64,000 bases of DNA from Alkalicoccobacillus porphyridii (GTDB taxonomy: Bacteria; Bacillota; Bacilli; Bacillales; Bacillaceae_D), in the NCBI RefSeq assembly GCF_007293315.1, contig NZ_VLXZ01000001.1, positions 248,001 to 312,000 of the forward strand. The letters run 5' to 3'. Positions 42,858 through 55,434 of this stretch are shown here, piece by piece (the stretch's first letter is position 1; the number at the start of each line of letters is the position of its first letter). Under the pieces are notes generated by a model. The model was given only the letters and a program-made list of their open reading frames with translations, was not told the DNA's origin and did no database searches. The position numbers and the translations under genes are program-made.

Positions 42858-43796
42858 GTGAAAAAGGTGGCCATTACTTTATCAGCTATGATGATCATTG
42901 GTTTATCTGTTGGCATGCTTATGCAGCAAGAACCTATGACTTCATTACCTGCACAGACTCAATCAGAAAAGCTAGCAGAGCAGGTTCAAGAAACAGAGCA
43001 GCAAGAACAAGAACCAGTAATTCCCGTTACGGATCAACCAGCTGATTATTCTATTAATGATGAGGAATTTCTAGTGACCTTTGATCAGGGAGAGAATTGG
43101 ATTCAAGTCCCTATCGAACCACAAACCCTGTTTACTGGCGAGTATACTGGCAGTCAAGAGGAGTTAATAAACGATAGCTATGTATTAACGAAGGATCGAG
43201 CGGTTTTTCTATACGCTGTTCATCAAACGAGTGGCATAACTGTTCATACCATATCAACAACCGATCAAGGAAAGTCCTGGCAAGAGACACCTATTAGTAA
43301 TATTGAATCTAGACCTACTCTACGTTTTCGAACAATGGATCTATTAAATGAAAAGTTTGGATATTTAATTTTCTCAGGAGAACGCACGATGTCTAGTGAA
43401 TCGGGTTACGTCTACCTAACGAATGACGGTGGCGAAAGTTGGACGTTAGTTGGTATACCTGACACGATCCGACTTATAGCAGGTGGAGGCTTTATCAATG
43501 AAACTACTGGATTCCTCTCCTATGGCACTATTAACCCTGATGCTCCTGACTTGTATGTAACAAATGATGCAGGCACAAGCTGGACATCGGCTGACATTCA
43601 TGTTCCCGAGGAATATGGAGTGATCTTTGTTCAAGCGGAAGTACCTTTTATACGCGATAATCAAATGGTTCTGCATGTGAATCAAGGTCCAAACGGCGAT
43701 TATTTGGGTGGTCGAGTGAAGGGCGAATTTCATTCTGAAGACGAAGGCTTAACGTGGAAATTTGTTAAGGAGGTAGAGCCAGATGAACTTCCTTAA
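42858..43796 (+). CDS. Exported BNR-repeat/YCF48-like protein
   Basis: 312 residues from a GTG with AAAGGAG upstream. An N-terminal signal or anchor helix (about 3-22) and a Gln/Glu-rich linker (about 30-60) are followed by a beta-propeller-like region carrying Asp-box motifs: TTDQGKSW, LTNDGGESW, VTNDAGTSW and SEDEGLTW. No catalytic motif is apparent. The function is unknown; such domains often bind glycans or proteins. The stop lies 14 bases inside the next gene, so the pair is co-translated. Confidence 0.82.
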   Translation: MKKVAITLSAMMIIGLSVGMLMQQEPMTSLPAQTQSEKLAEQVQETEQQEQEPVIPVTDQPADYSINDEEFLVTFDQGENWIQVPIEPQTLFTGEYTGSQEELINDSYVLTKDRAVFLYAVHQTSGITVHTISTTDQGKSWQETPISNIESRPTLRFRTMDLLNEKFGYLIFSGERTMSSESGYVYLTNDGGESWTLVGIPDTIRLIAGGGFINETTGFLSYGTINPDAPDLYVTNDAGTSWTSADIHVPEEYGVIFVQAEVPFIRDNQMVLHVNQGPNGDYLGGRVKGEFHSEDEGLTWKFVKEVEPDELP

Positions 43797-44646
43797 AAAG
43801 CAGCGAAACCTCTTCGCAGCGTGTTTCTTTTTAATGTCTCTTGGACTCTTTATTTTACAAATGGGTTACCTCTTTCTACCTAACTTAGTAGGAAGAGAAG
43901 TGGAATATATTCATAATCAACTTTTCTACCTTATTAATATTGCTTGCATCCTTAGTTTAGCTATTTCCTTTCTTCTTTATTTTCAACAAACAAGAAAATG
44001 GCTACTTATTGGTGGCAGCGTCTTTACTTTATTCATTGTAGTAAACACCTACCTCATCTACACAACCAGCCAGGAGGTAAACAATATCGTCAGTCTCTCA
44101 CCAGACGGGAAGCATACACTTGTATTGAAACAGGATAAAGAACAGGGAGACATCATCTACTACCGAGAGTACTATACTATTCTAGCAAGACCCCTTCAAA
44201 GAATCTCTGCAAGTGAACATGAATTACAGGTAGAATGGCTGGCAAATGACGTAGCTGCTGTCACCTATCAAGATCATAATCAAAACATTCAACAACACAT
44301 AGCCACGTACGGCGATCGTGGCGACGGAATTTCCTACTACTATGTCAGCTCCGAAATTTACGGTGAATGGCAAGATGGAGAAACAAGAGTAATCAGCGGC
44401 CCTGAAGGCATTTCAGTAGAAGACAATGGCGAGAGACAAACTTTTGCATGGGAGAACATCCAGCAGCACGGGACATTAGCGATTGTTTTGAGCGATGATG
44501 AGCACAATGCTGCTTGGACGATCGCATTAGCTGAGAACTTTGAGATAAGTTCGAATGCAACTGTGGAGCAGCCTGGGGATATTCGGGTTTATAAGGCCAC
44601 ACTAGGTGATGCTGATGTAAACACTCTTGAGAGGTTTGGAAATTGA
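43783..44646 (+). CDS. Hypothetical membrane protein paired with BNR protein
   Basis: 287 residues with AAGGAGG before the ATG. Three hydrophobic segments (about 10-32, 45-66 and 73-92) are followed by a soluble C-terminal domain of about 190 residues, beta-rich (SLSPDGKHTLVLKQDKE, VISGPEGISVEDNGERQTF). I do not recognise a family. It overlaps the upstream BNR gene by 14 bases, so the two probably act together at the cell surface. A terminator follows. Confidence 0.8.
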   Translation: MNFLKKQRNLFAACFFLMSLGLFILQMGYLFLPNLVGREVEYIHNQLFYLINIACILSLAISFLLYFQQTRKWLLIGGSVFTLFIVVNTYLIYTTSQEVNNIVSLSPDGKHTLVLKQDKEQGDIIYYREYYTILARPLQRISASEHELQVEWLANDVAAVTYQDHNQNIQQHIATYGDRGDGISYYYVSSEIYGEWQDGETRVISGPEGISVEDNGERQTFAWENIQQHGTLAIVLSDDEHNAAWTIALAENFEISSNATVEQPGDIRVYKATLGDADVNTLERFGN

Positions 44647-44682
44647 TGGACATATCTTTTGTCTTATGACCAAAAATATTTG

Positions 44683-44716
44683 AGAAAAAGCGAGTCCTAT
44701 GGGGCCCGCTTTTTCT
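44683..44716 (+). terminator. Terminator of the BNR/membrane pair
   Basis: AGAAAAAGCG pairs with CGCTTTTTCT, with a GGCCC-rich inner loop. Confidence 0.85.
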
Positions 44717-44901
44717 ATTGTTATATTGCCAACATAAAAGCCTAACTTATTAAAACAGAACCTAAACAAGTCCCTATGTTAGAACTTTAAGGCATTGAGT
44801 AAGTCACATTGAAAGAGGATAGCCTTGGCATTGCAGTCGACCGTCGTTTATAAGATCGTTATAATGAAGGCGACAGCTTAAAATGATCAGGAGGTTTTAT
44901 A

Positions 44902-45816
44902 GTGAGCTCAATTCTCAAAGAACTTGAATCACATATTAATCACCACCAAGCTATTTTTAACGGTACATCATTACATTATGTTACAGGAGGATTAGAAAAT
45001 GGACCTGTTTGCGTTTTGCTTCATGGGTTCCCACAGAATTGGTTGACTTGGCGTTATGTCATTCCAAAGCTTCTATCCACCCATAAAGTTATTGCCATTG
45101 ATTTAAAAGGATATGGAGAATCTGATAAGCCGAGTGATATGGAAAGCTATGATACTAGTATTGTTGCGAATGAAATACACGAACTCTTACAGCATTTGAA
45201 AATCAAAGAAGCACTAATTGTCGGACATGATCGTGGGGCCAGGATAGCAAGAAGGCTAGCTTTAGACTCTCCAGATGTAGTAGCTGGCCTTATTTTTATT
45301 GACATTATGCCAACAGAATACATTTATGGAGACTTATCAGCAGCTGATGCAGCGACAAAATACTGGCATTGGACATTTCAAGTGGTTAACGAGCTTCCTG
45401 AGGAACTAATTAAAGACAAAGAGGAGATCTATCTAAAATTTTTATTAAGTAGAGGTGATGGTTTATTTAATTTATTGCAAAGCGATGGAGCATGGGAAGC
45501 ATACTTAAAATCATGGATGCAACCAGGTGCCGTTTTAGGTGCTCTTAATGACTACAGAGCAACTTATCATATTGATCTGCCACGTTATGAGATTGAAACA
45601 GCTTCTAAAAGGATGCTTAATAAAAAGACACTGATTCTATGGGGAGAGCAAGGAAACTTACACGGTTTGCCTGTTCTAGATGTGTGGAAGCGCTCAATTA
45701 CAAATATTACTGGTCATCAAATATCTGGATGTGGCCATTATATCCCCGAAGAGAAACCGAATGAATTGGCAAAGCACATTAAACAATTTTCAAAATCTAT
45801 TAACTGGTCAGGATAA
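44902..45816 (+). CDS. Alpha/beta hydrolase, haloacetate dehalogenase/epoxide hydrolase type
   Basis: 304 residues from a GTG, 8 nt after AGGAGG. The oxyanion-hole motif LLHGFPQNWLTWR is at about residue 39, and the nucleophile elbow GHDRGARIARRLALD (about 114) has Asp rather than Ser. The C-terminal His is in GCGHYIPEEKP. The Asp nucleophile and the YRATYHIDL segment match fluoroacetate dehalogenases and epoxide hydrolases. The true substrate is unknown. It is monocistronic. Confidence 0.88.
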   Translation: MSSILKELESHINHHQAIFNGTSLHYVTGGLENGPVCVLLHGFPQNWLTWRYVIPKLLSTHKVIAIDLKGYGESDKPSDMESYDTSIVANEIHELLQHLKIKEALIVGHDRGARIARRLALDSPDVVAGLIFIDIMPTEYIYGDLSAADAATKYWHWTFQVVNELPEELIKDKEEIYLKFLLSRGDGLFNLLQSDGAWEAYLKSWMQPGAVLGALNDYRATYHIDLPRYEIETASKRMLNKKTLILWGEQGNLHGLPVLDVWKRSITNITGHQISGCGHYIPEEKPNELAKHIKQFSKSINWSG

Positions 45817-45852
45817 ACCCGTAAACCTTTTTCCTTCTCCAAATGACTTCCA

Positions 45853-45888
45853 AAAAAAAAGCGAATCCCAAGGGATTCGCTTTTATCA
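45853..45888. terminator. Bidirectional terminator, hydrolase/suf operon
   Basis: AAAAGCGAATCC pairs with GGATTCGCTTTT around CAAG; A- and T-runs on both sides, between convergent genes. Confidence 0.92.
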
Positions 45889-45895
45889 TTACATA

Positions 45896-47293
45896 TTAAC
45901 CAATTGAACCTTCCATTTCGAACTTGATCAGACGGTTCATTTCAACTGCGTATTCCATTGGTAGTTCTTTTGTGAATGGCTCGATGAAGCCCATGACGAT
46001 CATCTCTGTGGCTTCTTGCTCAGAGATTCCGCGGCTCATGAGGTAGAAGAGCTGGTCTTCGGATACCTTTGATACGGTGGCTTCGTGCTCGAGTGTAATG
46101 TTGTTATTTAGGATCTCGTTGTACGGGATCGTGTCTGATGTGGATTGGTTATCCATGATCAGGGTGTCGCACTCAATCTTGGATTTTGATCCGTCGGAGC
46201 GTCGTCCGAAGTGGCAAATTCCGCGATAGGTTACTTTCCCGCCGTGTTTAGAGATCGATTTTGAAACGATAGTGGATGAGCAGTTTGGTGCTAAGTGAGA
46301 TACTTTTGCACCAGCATCCTGGTGCTGACCTTTGCCTGCGATTGCGATGGAAAGGATTGTACCTTTTGCTCCTTCGCCACGCATGATGACAGCTGGATAT
46401 TTCATTGTTAGCTTCGAACCGATGTTACCGTCTACCCATTCCATGGTTGCGCCAGCGTCTGCAACTGCACGTTTAGTAACGAGGTTGAAGATGTTTGGTG
46501 CCCAGTTTTGAATGGTTGTGTAGCGGCAGTATGCGTTGTCTTTAACAATGATTTCTACAACGGCACTGTGTAGAGAATTTGTTGTGTACACAGGTGCTGT
46601 ACAGCCTTCTACATAGTGTACGGAGCTATCTTCATCAGCGATGATCAATGTACGCTCAAATTGTCCCATGTTCTCAGAGTTGATACGGAAGTACGCTTGT
46701 AGAGGCGTTTCCGTTTTTACCCCTTTAGGAACGTAGATGAATGATCCACCAGACCATACGGCTGAGTTCAGTGCTGCGAACTTATTATCCGCTGGAGGGA
46801 TAATCGTTCCGAAGTGCTTTTTGAAGATGTCTTCGTTTTCACGAAGAGCTGAGTCGGTATCTTTGAAGATGATTCCAAGATCCGTAAGCTCTTGCTTCAT
46901 GTTGTGATAAACAACCTCAGATTCATACTGAGCGGATACCCCTGCAAGATACTTTTGCTCTGCTTCAGGAATACCAAGCTTATCAAATGTGTTTTTGATT
47001 TCCTCTGGTACTTCATCCCAAGAGCGTTCTGTTTGCTCAGATGCTTTTACATAGTACGTGATATCATCAAAGTCTAGCTCTGAAAGATCTCCGCCCCATT
47101 GTGGCATCGGCATTTTGTAGAAAAGCTCAAGTGATTTAAGACGGAAGTCAAGCATCCATTGAGGCTCTTCTTTCATGCGAGAGATTTCCTCAACGATCTC
47201 TTTTGTTAGGCCACGACCTGAACGGAAGATCGAAACATCGCGATCCGAAAATCCATATTTATATTCACCAATATCAGGCATTTTTTTTGCCAT
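45896..47293 (-). CDS. sufB: Fe-S cluster assembly scaffold SufB
   Basis: 465 residues. Conserved SufB regions include [50 protein letters not shown] and the [15 protein letters not shown] segment. It forms the SufBCD scaffold that builds Fe-S clusters. It is the last gene of the operon sufC-sufD-sufS-sufU-sufB, 31 bp after sufU, followed by a strong terminator. Confidence 0.97.
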   Translation of the reverse strand: MAKKMPDIGEYKYGFSDRDVSIFRSGRGLTKEIVEEISRMKEEPQWMLDFRLKSLELFYKMPMPQWGGDLSELDFDDITYYVKASEQTERSWDEVPEEIKNTFDKLGIPEAEQKYLAGVSAQYESEVVYHNMKQELTDLGIIFKDTDSALRENEDIFKKHFGTIIPPADNKFAALNSAVWSGGSFIYVPKGVKTETPLQAYFRINSENMGQFERTLIIADEDSSVHYVEGCTAPVYTTNSLHSAVVEIIVKDNAYCRYTTIQNWAPNIFNLVTKRAVADAGATMEWVDGNIGSKLTMKYPAVIMRGEGAKGTILSIAIAGKGQHQDAGAKVSHLAPNCSSTIVSKSISKHGGKVTYRGICHFGRRSDGSKSKIECDTLIMDNQSTSDTIPYNEILNNNITLEHEATVSKVSEDQLFYLMSRGISEQEATEMIVMGFIEPFTKELPMEYAVEMNRLIKFEMEGSIG

Positions 47294-47324
47294 TGTGAAT
47301 CCCTCCTAATGAGAATCAACTTGC

Positions 47325-50276
<2,952 letters not shown>

Positions 50277-50311
50277 ATTTTACCCACCCTTTATCGTTGA
50301 TCTGCTTTATT

Positions 50312-51103
50312 TTACGCTTCCTGATTTACATTAACACGCTCGTCTTCAATACCAAGCTCTGTTTTGATCCAGTCATAACCTTCTGCTTCTAAACGCTCTG
50401 CAAGCTCAGCTCCGCCGGATTTTACAATACGACCTTGCATCATAACATGGACTTTATCAGGAGTGATGTAGTTCAACAGACGTTGATAGTGAGTAATGAT
50501 TAAACAGCCGAAGTCCTCGCTGCGCATTTCATTTACACCTTTAGAAACAACTTTAAGTGCATCAATATCTAGACCAGAATCAATCTCATCTAAGATAGCA
50601 ATCTTAGGCTCAAGCATTAATAGTTGTAGAATTTCGTTACGTTTCTTTTCCCCACCAGAGAACCCTTCGTTTAGGTAACGCTGAGAGAATGATTGATCAA
50701 TATCAAGTGTGTCCATTTTGCTATCCATTTTCCGGATGAACTTCATGAGTGAGATTTCTTCGCCTTCCTCACGTCCAGAGTTGATCGCAGAACGAAGGAA
50801 ATCAGCATTTGTAATACCACTAATTTCACTTGGGTATTGCATAGCAAGGAATAGACCTGCTTGCGCACGTTCGTCTACTTCCATTTCTAAAACATCTTCC
50901 CCGTCCATAAAGATGGAACCGCTTGTGATTTCATATTTCGGGTGACCCATGATTGCAGAAGCAAGAGTTGATTTCCCTGTTCCGTTTGGACCCATGATGG
51001 CATGAATTTCTCCGCCCTTAACCTCTAAGTTAAAGTCTCTGAGAATGTGTTTACCTTCTATCGATACATTCAAATTCTCAATTTTCAAGTGTGATGCTGC
51101 CAT
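50312..51103 (-). CDS. sufC: Fe-S cluster assembly ATPase SufC
   Basis: 263 residues from the ATG at 51103, after TTGGAGGTAG. Walker A GPNGTGKST (about residue 34), signature FSGGEKKRNEILQ (about 142), Walker B AILDEIDSGLD. This soluble ABC ATPase drives the SufB-SufD conformational change. First gene of the suf operon. Direct repeats of TAGAATGA downstream of the promoter -10 are candidate regulatory sites. Confidence 0.97.
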   Translation of the reverse strand: MAASHLKIENLNVSIEGKHILRDFNLEVKGGEIHAIMGPNGTGKSTLASAIMGHPKYEITSGSIFMDGEDVLEMEVDERAQAGLFLAMQYPSEISGITNADFLRSAINSGREEGEEISLMKFIRKMDSKMDTLDIDQSFSQRYLNEGFSGGEKKRNEILQLLMLEPKIAILDEIDSGLDIDALKVVSKGVNEMRSEDFGCLIITHYQRLLNYITPDKVHVMMQGRIVKSGGAELAERLEAEGYDWIKTELGIEDERVNVNQEA

Positions 51104-51161
51104 TTTCACTACCTCCAATTTATATGCTGAGCTGATCATTCATGCACAGCCATTCAGTTTT

Positions 51162-51217
51162 ACTTATTATCATTCTATTCTCATTCTAATCTTATAACAA
51201 ATCCAACCTGAGTTCAA
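51162..51217 (-). promoter_or_regulatory. suf operon promoter with downstream direct repeats
   Basis: On the - strand TTGAAC (51212-51217), 17-bp spacer, TAAGAT (51189-51194). Just downstream TAGAATGA occurs twice 11 bp apart (51181-51188 and 51170-51177), followed by GATAATAA. The sequence somewhat resembles Fur-type GATAAT repeats. Confidence 0.45.
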
Positions 51218-51249
51218 GGAGTCGGACCTATTCCCGAAACTTCATTATA

Positions 51250-51284
51250 ACAAAAAAAAGAGCAACACCAAAGGGTGCTGCTTG
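51250..51284 (-). terminator. Terminator of the CMD-domain gene
   Basis: AGC-aa-CACC against GGTG-ct-GCT stem; the - strand continues into an eight-base U-run. Confidence 0.7.
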
Positions 51285-51298
51285 AATGAAGAACCAGC

Positions 51299-51688
51299 CT
51301 ACTGAAATGCTTGATCTGATGAAGGTGGCTTTAGCTTTTGAATCGCTTCCTGCACCAGGGTTACACCTTGACTCATCGCCGCTCCCCCACCAAAAGCAGC
51401 AGCTACACCGACAGACTCAAGAATCTCATCCTCACTACAGCCTTGGTCGAGACAACCCTTTGTATGATAGATAATGCAATACTCGTCTTGAGAATAGACA
51501 CTAATACCAAGCGCAATCAGCTGCTTTCCTTTTTTGCTCAATTTCCCTTCTTCAAAGCAGGTTTCCGTGAACTTATTATAAGATTTTGCGATATGTGGCA
51601 GTTTCTCAGTGAATGAGCTTAAGCCCTCTTTGTATGTGTGTAGCGCTTCTTGAATCGTATTATCCTGCTGCGATTGCTGTTGATCCAT
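51299..51688 (-). CDS. Carboxymuconolactone decarboxylase-like (AhpD-fold) protein
   Basis: 129 residues from the ATG at 51688 (GAAGGGG 8 nt upstream). The CMD-family block KKGKQLIALGISVYSQDEYCIIYHTKGCLDQGCSEDEILESVGVAAAFGGG is present. The AhpD CxxC pair is replaced by single cysteines (EYC and KGC), so peroxidase-partner activity is uncertain. The role is probably in thiol or peroxide metabolism. It is separated from suf by the suf promoter and has its own terminator. Confidence 0.85.
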   Translation of the reverse strand: MDQQQSQQDNTIQEALHTYKEGLSSFTEKLPHIAKSYNKFTETCFEEGKLSKKGKQLIALGISVYSQDEYCIIYHTKGCLDQGCSEDEILESVGVAAAFGGGAAMSQGVTLVQEAIQKLKPPSSDQAFQ

Positions 51689-51813
51689 TTTTATGAACCC
51701 CTTCCAACTAGCATAGTATGTCAGTAGTATGAGCATTGGTGCGGGAGGTTATGCGGTGGAAAAATGACAAGATGATGATTGGGGAGTTTTTTAGGTTGGT
51801 GGCGAGGGATGGG

Positions 51814-52550
51814 GCTTGGTAAATTAAATTTCCTCTTGCTAATGGGGTAGGTGGTCTTGGTAAAGGAAGTAGGAGCTTGGTTTTGCCCCCTTTCTTCTTG
51901 GTTACATCATGATTGTTCTTGGTATTGAAGGGTAGAGCTTGGTTCTTCTCTCTTTCTTCTTGGTGTTTATTCCGTTTCTCTTGGTAATACCCTTCCTCTC
52001 TTGGTGATGAGATCGGGGCTCTTGCTATCGTAGGTAGGAGCTTGGTTCTTCTCTCATACTTCTTGGTGTTCATCGCGCTTCTCTTGGTAAGGCACTTTTT
52101 CTCTTAGTAACGTGCTCGTTTTTCTTGCTGTGCTGGGTGATTTTCTTGGTAGTTTGATTTTTCTTCTTGGTAAGGTCCATGCACTTAGTTCCTCGGGTTG
52201 CTAGCGTCCGTGCCGCGTGGGTGGTCTTGGTAAATCAGAATTCCTCTTGGTTTTGAGGTGGTTGTTCTTGGTAAAGGGGTTAGGAGCTTGGTTTTGCTCC
52301 CTTTCTTCTTGGTTACACCCAAGTTGTTCTTGCTATTGAGGGTATGAGCTTGGTTATTCATCATTTCTTCTTGGTTTTCATCCCACCTCTCTTGGTAAGG
52401 CCCTTACTTTCTTGGTAACGCGCTCGTTTTTCTTGGTGGGCTGAGTGTGTGTCTTGGTGGTTTGATTTTCTTTTTGGTAAGGCGCTTCCTCTCTTGGTAA
52501 CTCGCTCTTTCTTCTTGGTATGCACTACTTCCTTCTTGCTCCCCCACCTC
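51814..52550 (+). repeat. Periodic word array E (TCTTGGTA/GCTTGGT, 20/21 bp)
   Basis: About 34 words TCTTGGT, TCTTGCT or GCTTGGT. Starts include 51814, 51834, 51855, 51875, 51896, 51917, 51937, 51958, 51979, 51999, 52020, 52040, 52061, 52082, 52102, 52123, 52144 and 52165; after a gap they resume at 52225, 52245, 52266, 52286, 52307, 52328, 52348, 52369, 52390, 52410, 52431, 52452, 52472, 52492, 52513 and 52533. Steps are only 20 or 21. The second half repeats the word order of the first, about 411 bp further on, so the array also grew by large duplication. It lies between two - strand genes. Confidence 0.92.
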
Positions 52551-52577
52551 TTGATCATGCCCGCCTCCAAAACTAAC

Positions 52578-52628
52578 TAAAAAAGCTTGCCGCTTCTCTC
52601 ACACAGTGAGAAATAGCGACAAGCTTTT
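52578..52628 (-). terminator. Terminator of metQ
   Basis: AAGCTTG-CCGC and GCGAC-AAGCTT with inner TTCTCAC/GTGAGAA pairing; the - strand ends in six U. Confidence 0.88.
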
Positions 52629-52631
52629 AGA

Positions 52632-53492
52632 TTATTCGCTTACTGGAATGACAGCACCTTCATAATTTTCATTAATGAAGTTTGTGATTTCTTCTGAGTG
52701 TAGGACTTCGACTAGCTTTTGAATGTCTTCACGATTTTCGTCACCAGCTTGTGTGACCACTAGGTTTGCGAATGGATTATCCGAGTCGCCTGCTTCTGTG
52801 ATCAGACCATCATTTGTAGGGTTTAGATCAATTTCAAGTGCATAGTTTGCATTGATAATGATCGCATCGCCCTCATTGTTCTGATACGCTTGCGGAAGTA
52901 GAGCTGGCTCAACATTATTCACAAAGTTTAAGTTCTTAGGATTGTCTTCAATGTCATCTAAAGTTGCTTCGTAACCAACACCATCAGCAAGTGTAATTAA
53001 TCCGCCTTCAGCTAACAGATTAAGTGCTCTTCCTTCTTCAGCTGAAACGTTACTGAAAATAATCGTTCCGCCATCTGGAATATCGTCAACGCTATCAAAA
53101 TCCTGAGAATAAAGGGCGAATGGCTCAATATGAATCGCTCCAGCTACTGCAAAATCATAGCCTTCTGCTTCAATTTCTGAATCAAGGTATGGCTGATGCT
53201 GGAAGAAGTTCGCATCAATTTCACCTTCGTCTAATGCGATGTTTGGTATTTTATAGTCTTGTGCAATGGTTACATCAAGCTCAATGCCTTCCTCTTCTAA
53301 TAGAGACTCCGCTTCTTCTAAAATTTCAGCGTGAGGAGTGTTTGAGGCACTAATTCTCAAAACAGTTGTTTCTTCGTCACTTGCGCCGTTATCTCCGCTC
53401 GTTGCGTCCCCACCATCATCAGATGTACCGCAAGCGGCTAAAGCCAATACTAGACCTGCTGTTCCAAGCGTACCAAATAATTTCTTTTTCAT
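52632..53492 (-). CDS. metQ: Methionine ABC transporter substrate-binding lipoprotein
   Basis: 286 residues from the ATG at 53492. A signal peptide with lipobox LALAAC (cysteine about 21) is followed by an acidic Gly/Asp/Ser linker and an NlpA-type binding domain (DYKIPNIALDEGEIDANFFQHQPYLD). It captures methionine outside the membrane for MetNP. It is the last gene of metN-metP-metQ. Confidence 0.95.
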   Translation of the reverse strand: MKKKLFGTLGTAGLVLALAACGTSDDGGDATSGDNGASDEETTVLRISASNTPHAEILEEAESLLEEEGIELDVTIAQDYKIPNIALDEGEIDANFFQHQPYLDSEIEAEGYDFAVAGAIHIEPFALYSQDFDSVDDIPDGGTIIFSNVSAEEGRALNLLAEGGLITLADGVGYEATLDDIEDNPKNLNFVNNVEPALLPQAYQNNEGDAIIINANYALEIDLNPTNDGLITEAGDSDNPFANLVVTQAGDENREDIQKLVEVLHSEEITNFINENYEGAVIPVSE

Positions 53493-53513
53493 GTTTCTTT
53501 CCCCCATCCTTTT

Positions 53514-54182
53514 TTATCGTTTATCTGTGATATATGTGAGAAAATCGCCAATCCACTGAATGATAAAGACAATCAATAGAATTACGATTGTTGCCACCAA
53601 CATAACGTCGCTGTTATTTCGTTGAAAGCCTTCCTGATAGGCGAGTGTACCTAATCCGCCTCCTCCAGCTACTCCGGCCATGGCTGTATAACCGATTAAT
53701 GCAATAGCTGTCACGGTAATACCTGAAATAATAGCAGGAGTTGATTCTGGTAATAGCACTTTAAAGATAATGGTTGATGATGAGGCGCCCATTGATTGGG
53801 CAGCTTCTATCACGCCTTTATCAATCTCACGCAATGCAATCTCAACCATCCGTGCATAAAACGGTGCAGCGCCAATGATCAAAGCAGGTAAGGCGGCTGT
53901 TGGACCAAGCATTGTCCCAACCAAAAATTTAGTAAAAGGGATAATGAGAATTAATAAGATAATAAACGGGATAGATCTTGTGATATTTACATAGGCCGCA
54001 ATGATGGCATTTAAAGGCTTGTTTGCCCAGAGACTATCTCTTGAAGTTAAATATAACAGTAATCCGAGCAGAATACCAAGAATAAATGTAGCAAATAGAG
54101 AAATTGACGTCATATATAGGGTTTCATATGTGGCTTCCCACATTCTATCCCATCTTACATTCGGTAAAAGTGATTCAATCAC
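53514..54182 (-). CDS. metP: Methionine ABC transporter permease
   Basis: 222 residues, five predicted membrane helices, with the EAA coupling loop REIDKGVIEAAQSMGASSSTIIFKVLLPE (about 128-156). It forms the membrane pore with MetN. The first eight bases overlap the 3' end of metN. Confidence 0.95.
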   Translation of the reverse strand: MIESLLPNVRWDRMWEATYETLYMTSISLFATFILGILLGLLLYLTSRDSLWANKPLNAIIAAYVNITRSIPFIILLILIIPFTKFLVGTMLGPTAALPALIIGAAPFYARMVEIALREIDKGVIEAAQSMGASSSTIIFKVLLPESTPAIISGITVTAIALIGYTAMAGVAGGGGLGTLAYQEGFQRNNSDVMLVATIVILLIVFIIQWIGDFLTYITDKR

Positions 54183-55200
54183 GGCGTAACACCTCCGCTT
54201 TTACTTCTTTATCATTCATAAATGCTAGCGCTTTTTGCTTTTCAGTCTCATCGCCCGTTAGTTGAATAAACAACGTTCCATAAGAACCACCTTGGACCTT
54301 GGTTATCTTTCCATGGATAATGGAGACATCCACTTGGAACTGGCGAATGAGCTGGGAAATTAAAGGCTGCTCTGCATTTGTGCCTGAGAAGGTTAGTTGA
54401 ACCACATCTCCGTCCTTTGTTTCGTTCAAGATATCCTTTATGGTTTCCTCTGTATCATCCTGCTCTGTAATTTGTTTAAGAAATTCCTTTGTCATTTTTT
54501 CCTTAGGGTTTTTAAACACATCAAGTACAGGACCTTTCTCAACGATCTTCCCGTTTTCCATGACGGCAACCTCATTACAAATCTTGCGAATGACGTGCAT
54601 TTCATGGGTAATTAGTACAATCGTTAGGTTTAGCTTTTGATTAATATCTACTAACAGATCTAAAATCGATTCCGTGGTTTTTGGATCAAGTGCTGAGGTT
54701 GCCTCGTCACACAGGAGAACCTTTGGATTATTAGCCAATGCTCTTGCAATACCCACACGCTGCTTCTGACCACCACTCAGCTGTGAGGGATAGCTTTTAT
54801 CACGGCCTTCTAGACCTACAAGCTGTATGAGCTCCTTGACGCGATTGTGTTTCTTTTCACCTTTTACCCCTGCAATCTCTAGAGGAAAAGCGATATTATC
54901 ATAGACAGTACGTGACCAAAGAAGGTTAAAGTGTTGAAAAATCATACCCATACCTTGGCGTGCCTTTCTAAGCTCTTTATTGGTTAACTTAGAAATGTCC
55001 TGTCCATCTATTTCAACTGCGCCATCTGTTGGGCGCTCAAGCATATTTAGTAAGCGTATCAGTGTACTTTTACCAGCACCACTATAGCCAATGATACCGA
55101 AGATGCCACCTTTATTAATGGTGAGATCGACCCCATCAACAGCTGTTACCGCTCCGCTTTTTAAGGCAAAAATTTTCTGTAATCCTCTTAATGCAATCAC
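54175..55200 (-). CDS. metN: Methionine ABC transporter ATP-binding protein
   Basis: 341 residues. Walker A GYSGAGKST (about 38), signature LSGGQKQRVGIARAL (about 141), Walker B VLLCDEATSALDP, and a C-terminal NIL domain (about 262-341) that senses methionine in this family. The SAM-I riboswitch about 80 bp upstream confirms the sulfur amino-acid role. Confidence 0.96.
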   Translation of the reverse strand: MIALRGLQKIFALKSGAVTAVDGVDLTINKGGIFGIIGYSGAGKSTLIRLLNMLERPTDGAVEIDGQDISKLTNKELRKARQGMGMIFQHFNLLWSRTVYDNIAFPLEIAGVKGEKKHNRVKELIQLVGLEGRDKSYPSQLSGGQKQRVGIARALANNPKVLLCDEATSALDPKTTESILDLLVDINQKLNLTIVLITHEMHVIRKICNEVAVMENGKIVEKGPVLDVFKNPKEKMTKEFLKQITEQDDTEETIKDILNETKDGDVVQLTFSGTNAEQPLISQLIRQFQVDVSIIHGKITKVQGGSYGTLFIQLTGDETEKQKALAFMNDKEVKAEVLRRD

Positions 55201-55235
55201 TTACTGCTCCCCACTTTCTAATCACCTTTATACAA

Positions 55236-55272
55236 CAAAAAAACCTTCCTGCAGATAAGCAGAAGGTTTCAT
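55236..55272 (-). terminator. Terminator of the SAM riboswitch
   Basis: On the - strand AACCTTCTGCTTA/TGCAGGAAGGTT stem followed by seven U, between the aptamer and metN. Confidence 0.92.
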
Positions 55273-55278
55273 TATATC

Positions 55279-55395
55279 CCTCTCTCATCTGCCAGAGTGA
55301 ATCACTCTGCTGGATTTAGCACCTGCAGAACAAATTAATGTTCCGTGGTTGCCGGGCATCAAAGGGCCAGTCCCTCCGCCACTCTCGATAAGAGT
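55279..55395 (-). ncRNA. SAM-I riboswitch (S box)
   Basis: On the - strand: CTTATCGAGAGTGGCGGAGG, GACTGGCCCTTTGATGCCCGGCAACC (split motif), AGGTGCTAAATCC and closing AGATGAGAG. All are diagnostic. With the following terminator it shuts off metNPQ when SAM is abundant. Confidence 0.98.
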
Positions 55396-55434
55396 ATATT
55401 TAATTATCCATAACATTATTTATTGAATGCGAGA

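Noticed and set aside
51708-52570. Two - strand frames rich in Lys, Arg and Glu
   Set aside because: Reverse-strand reading of array E; no ribosome site.
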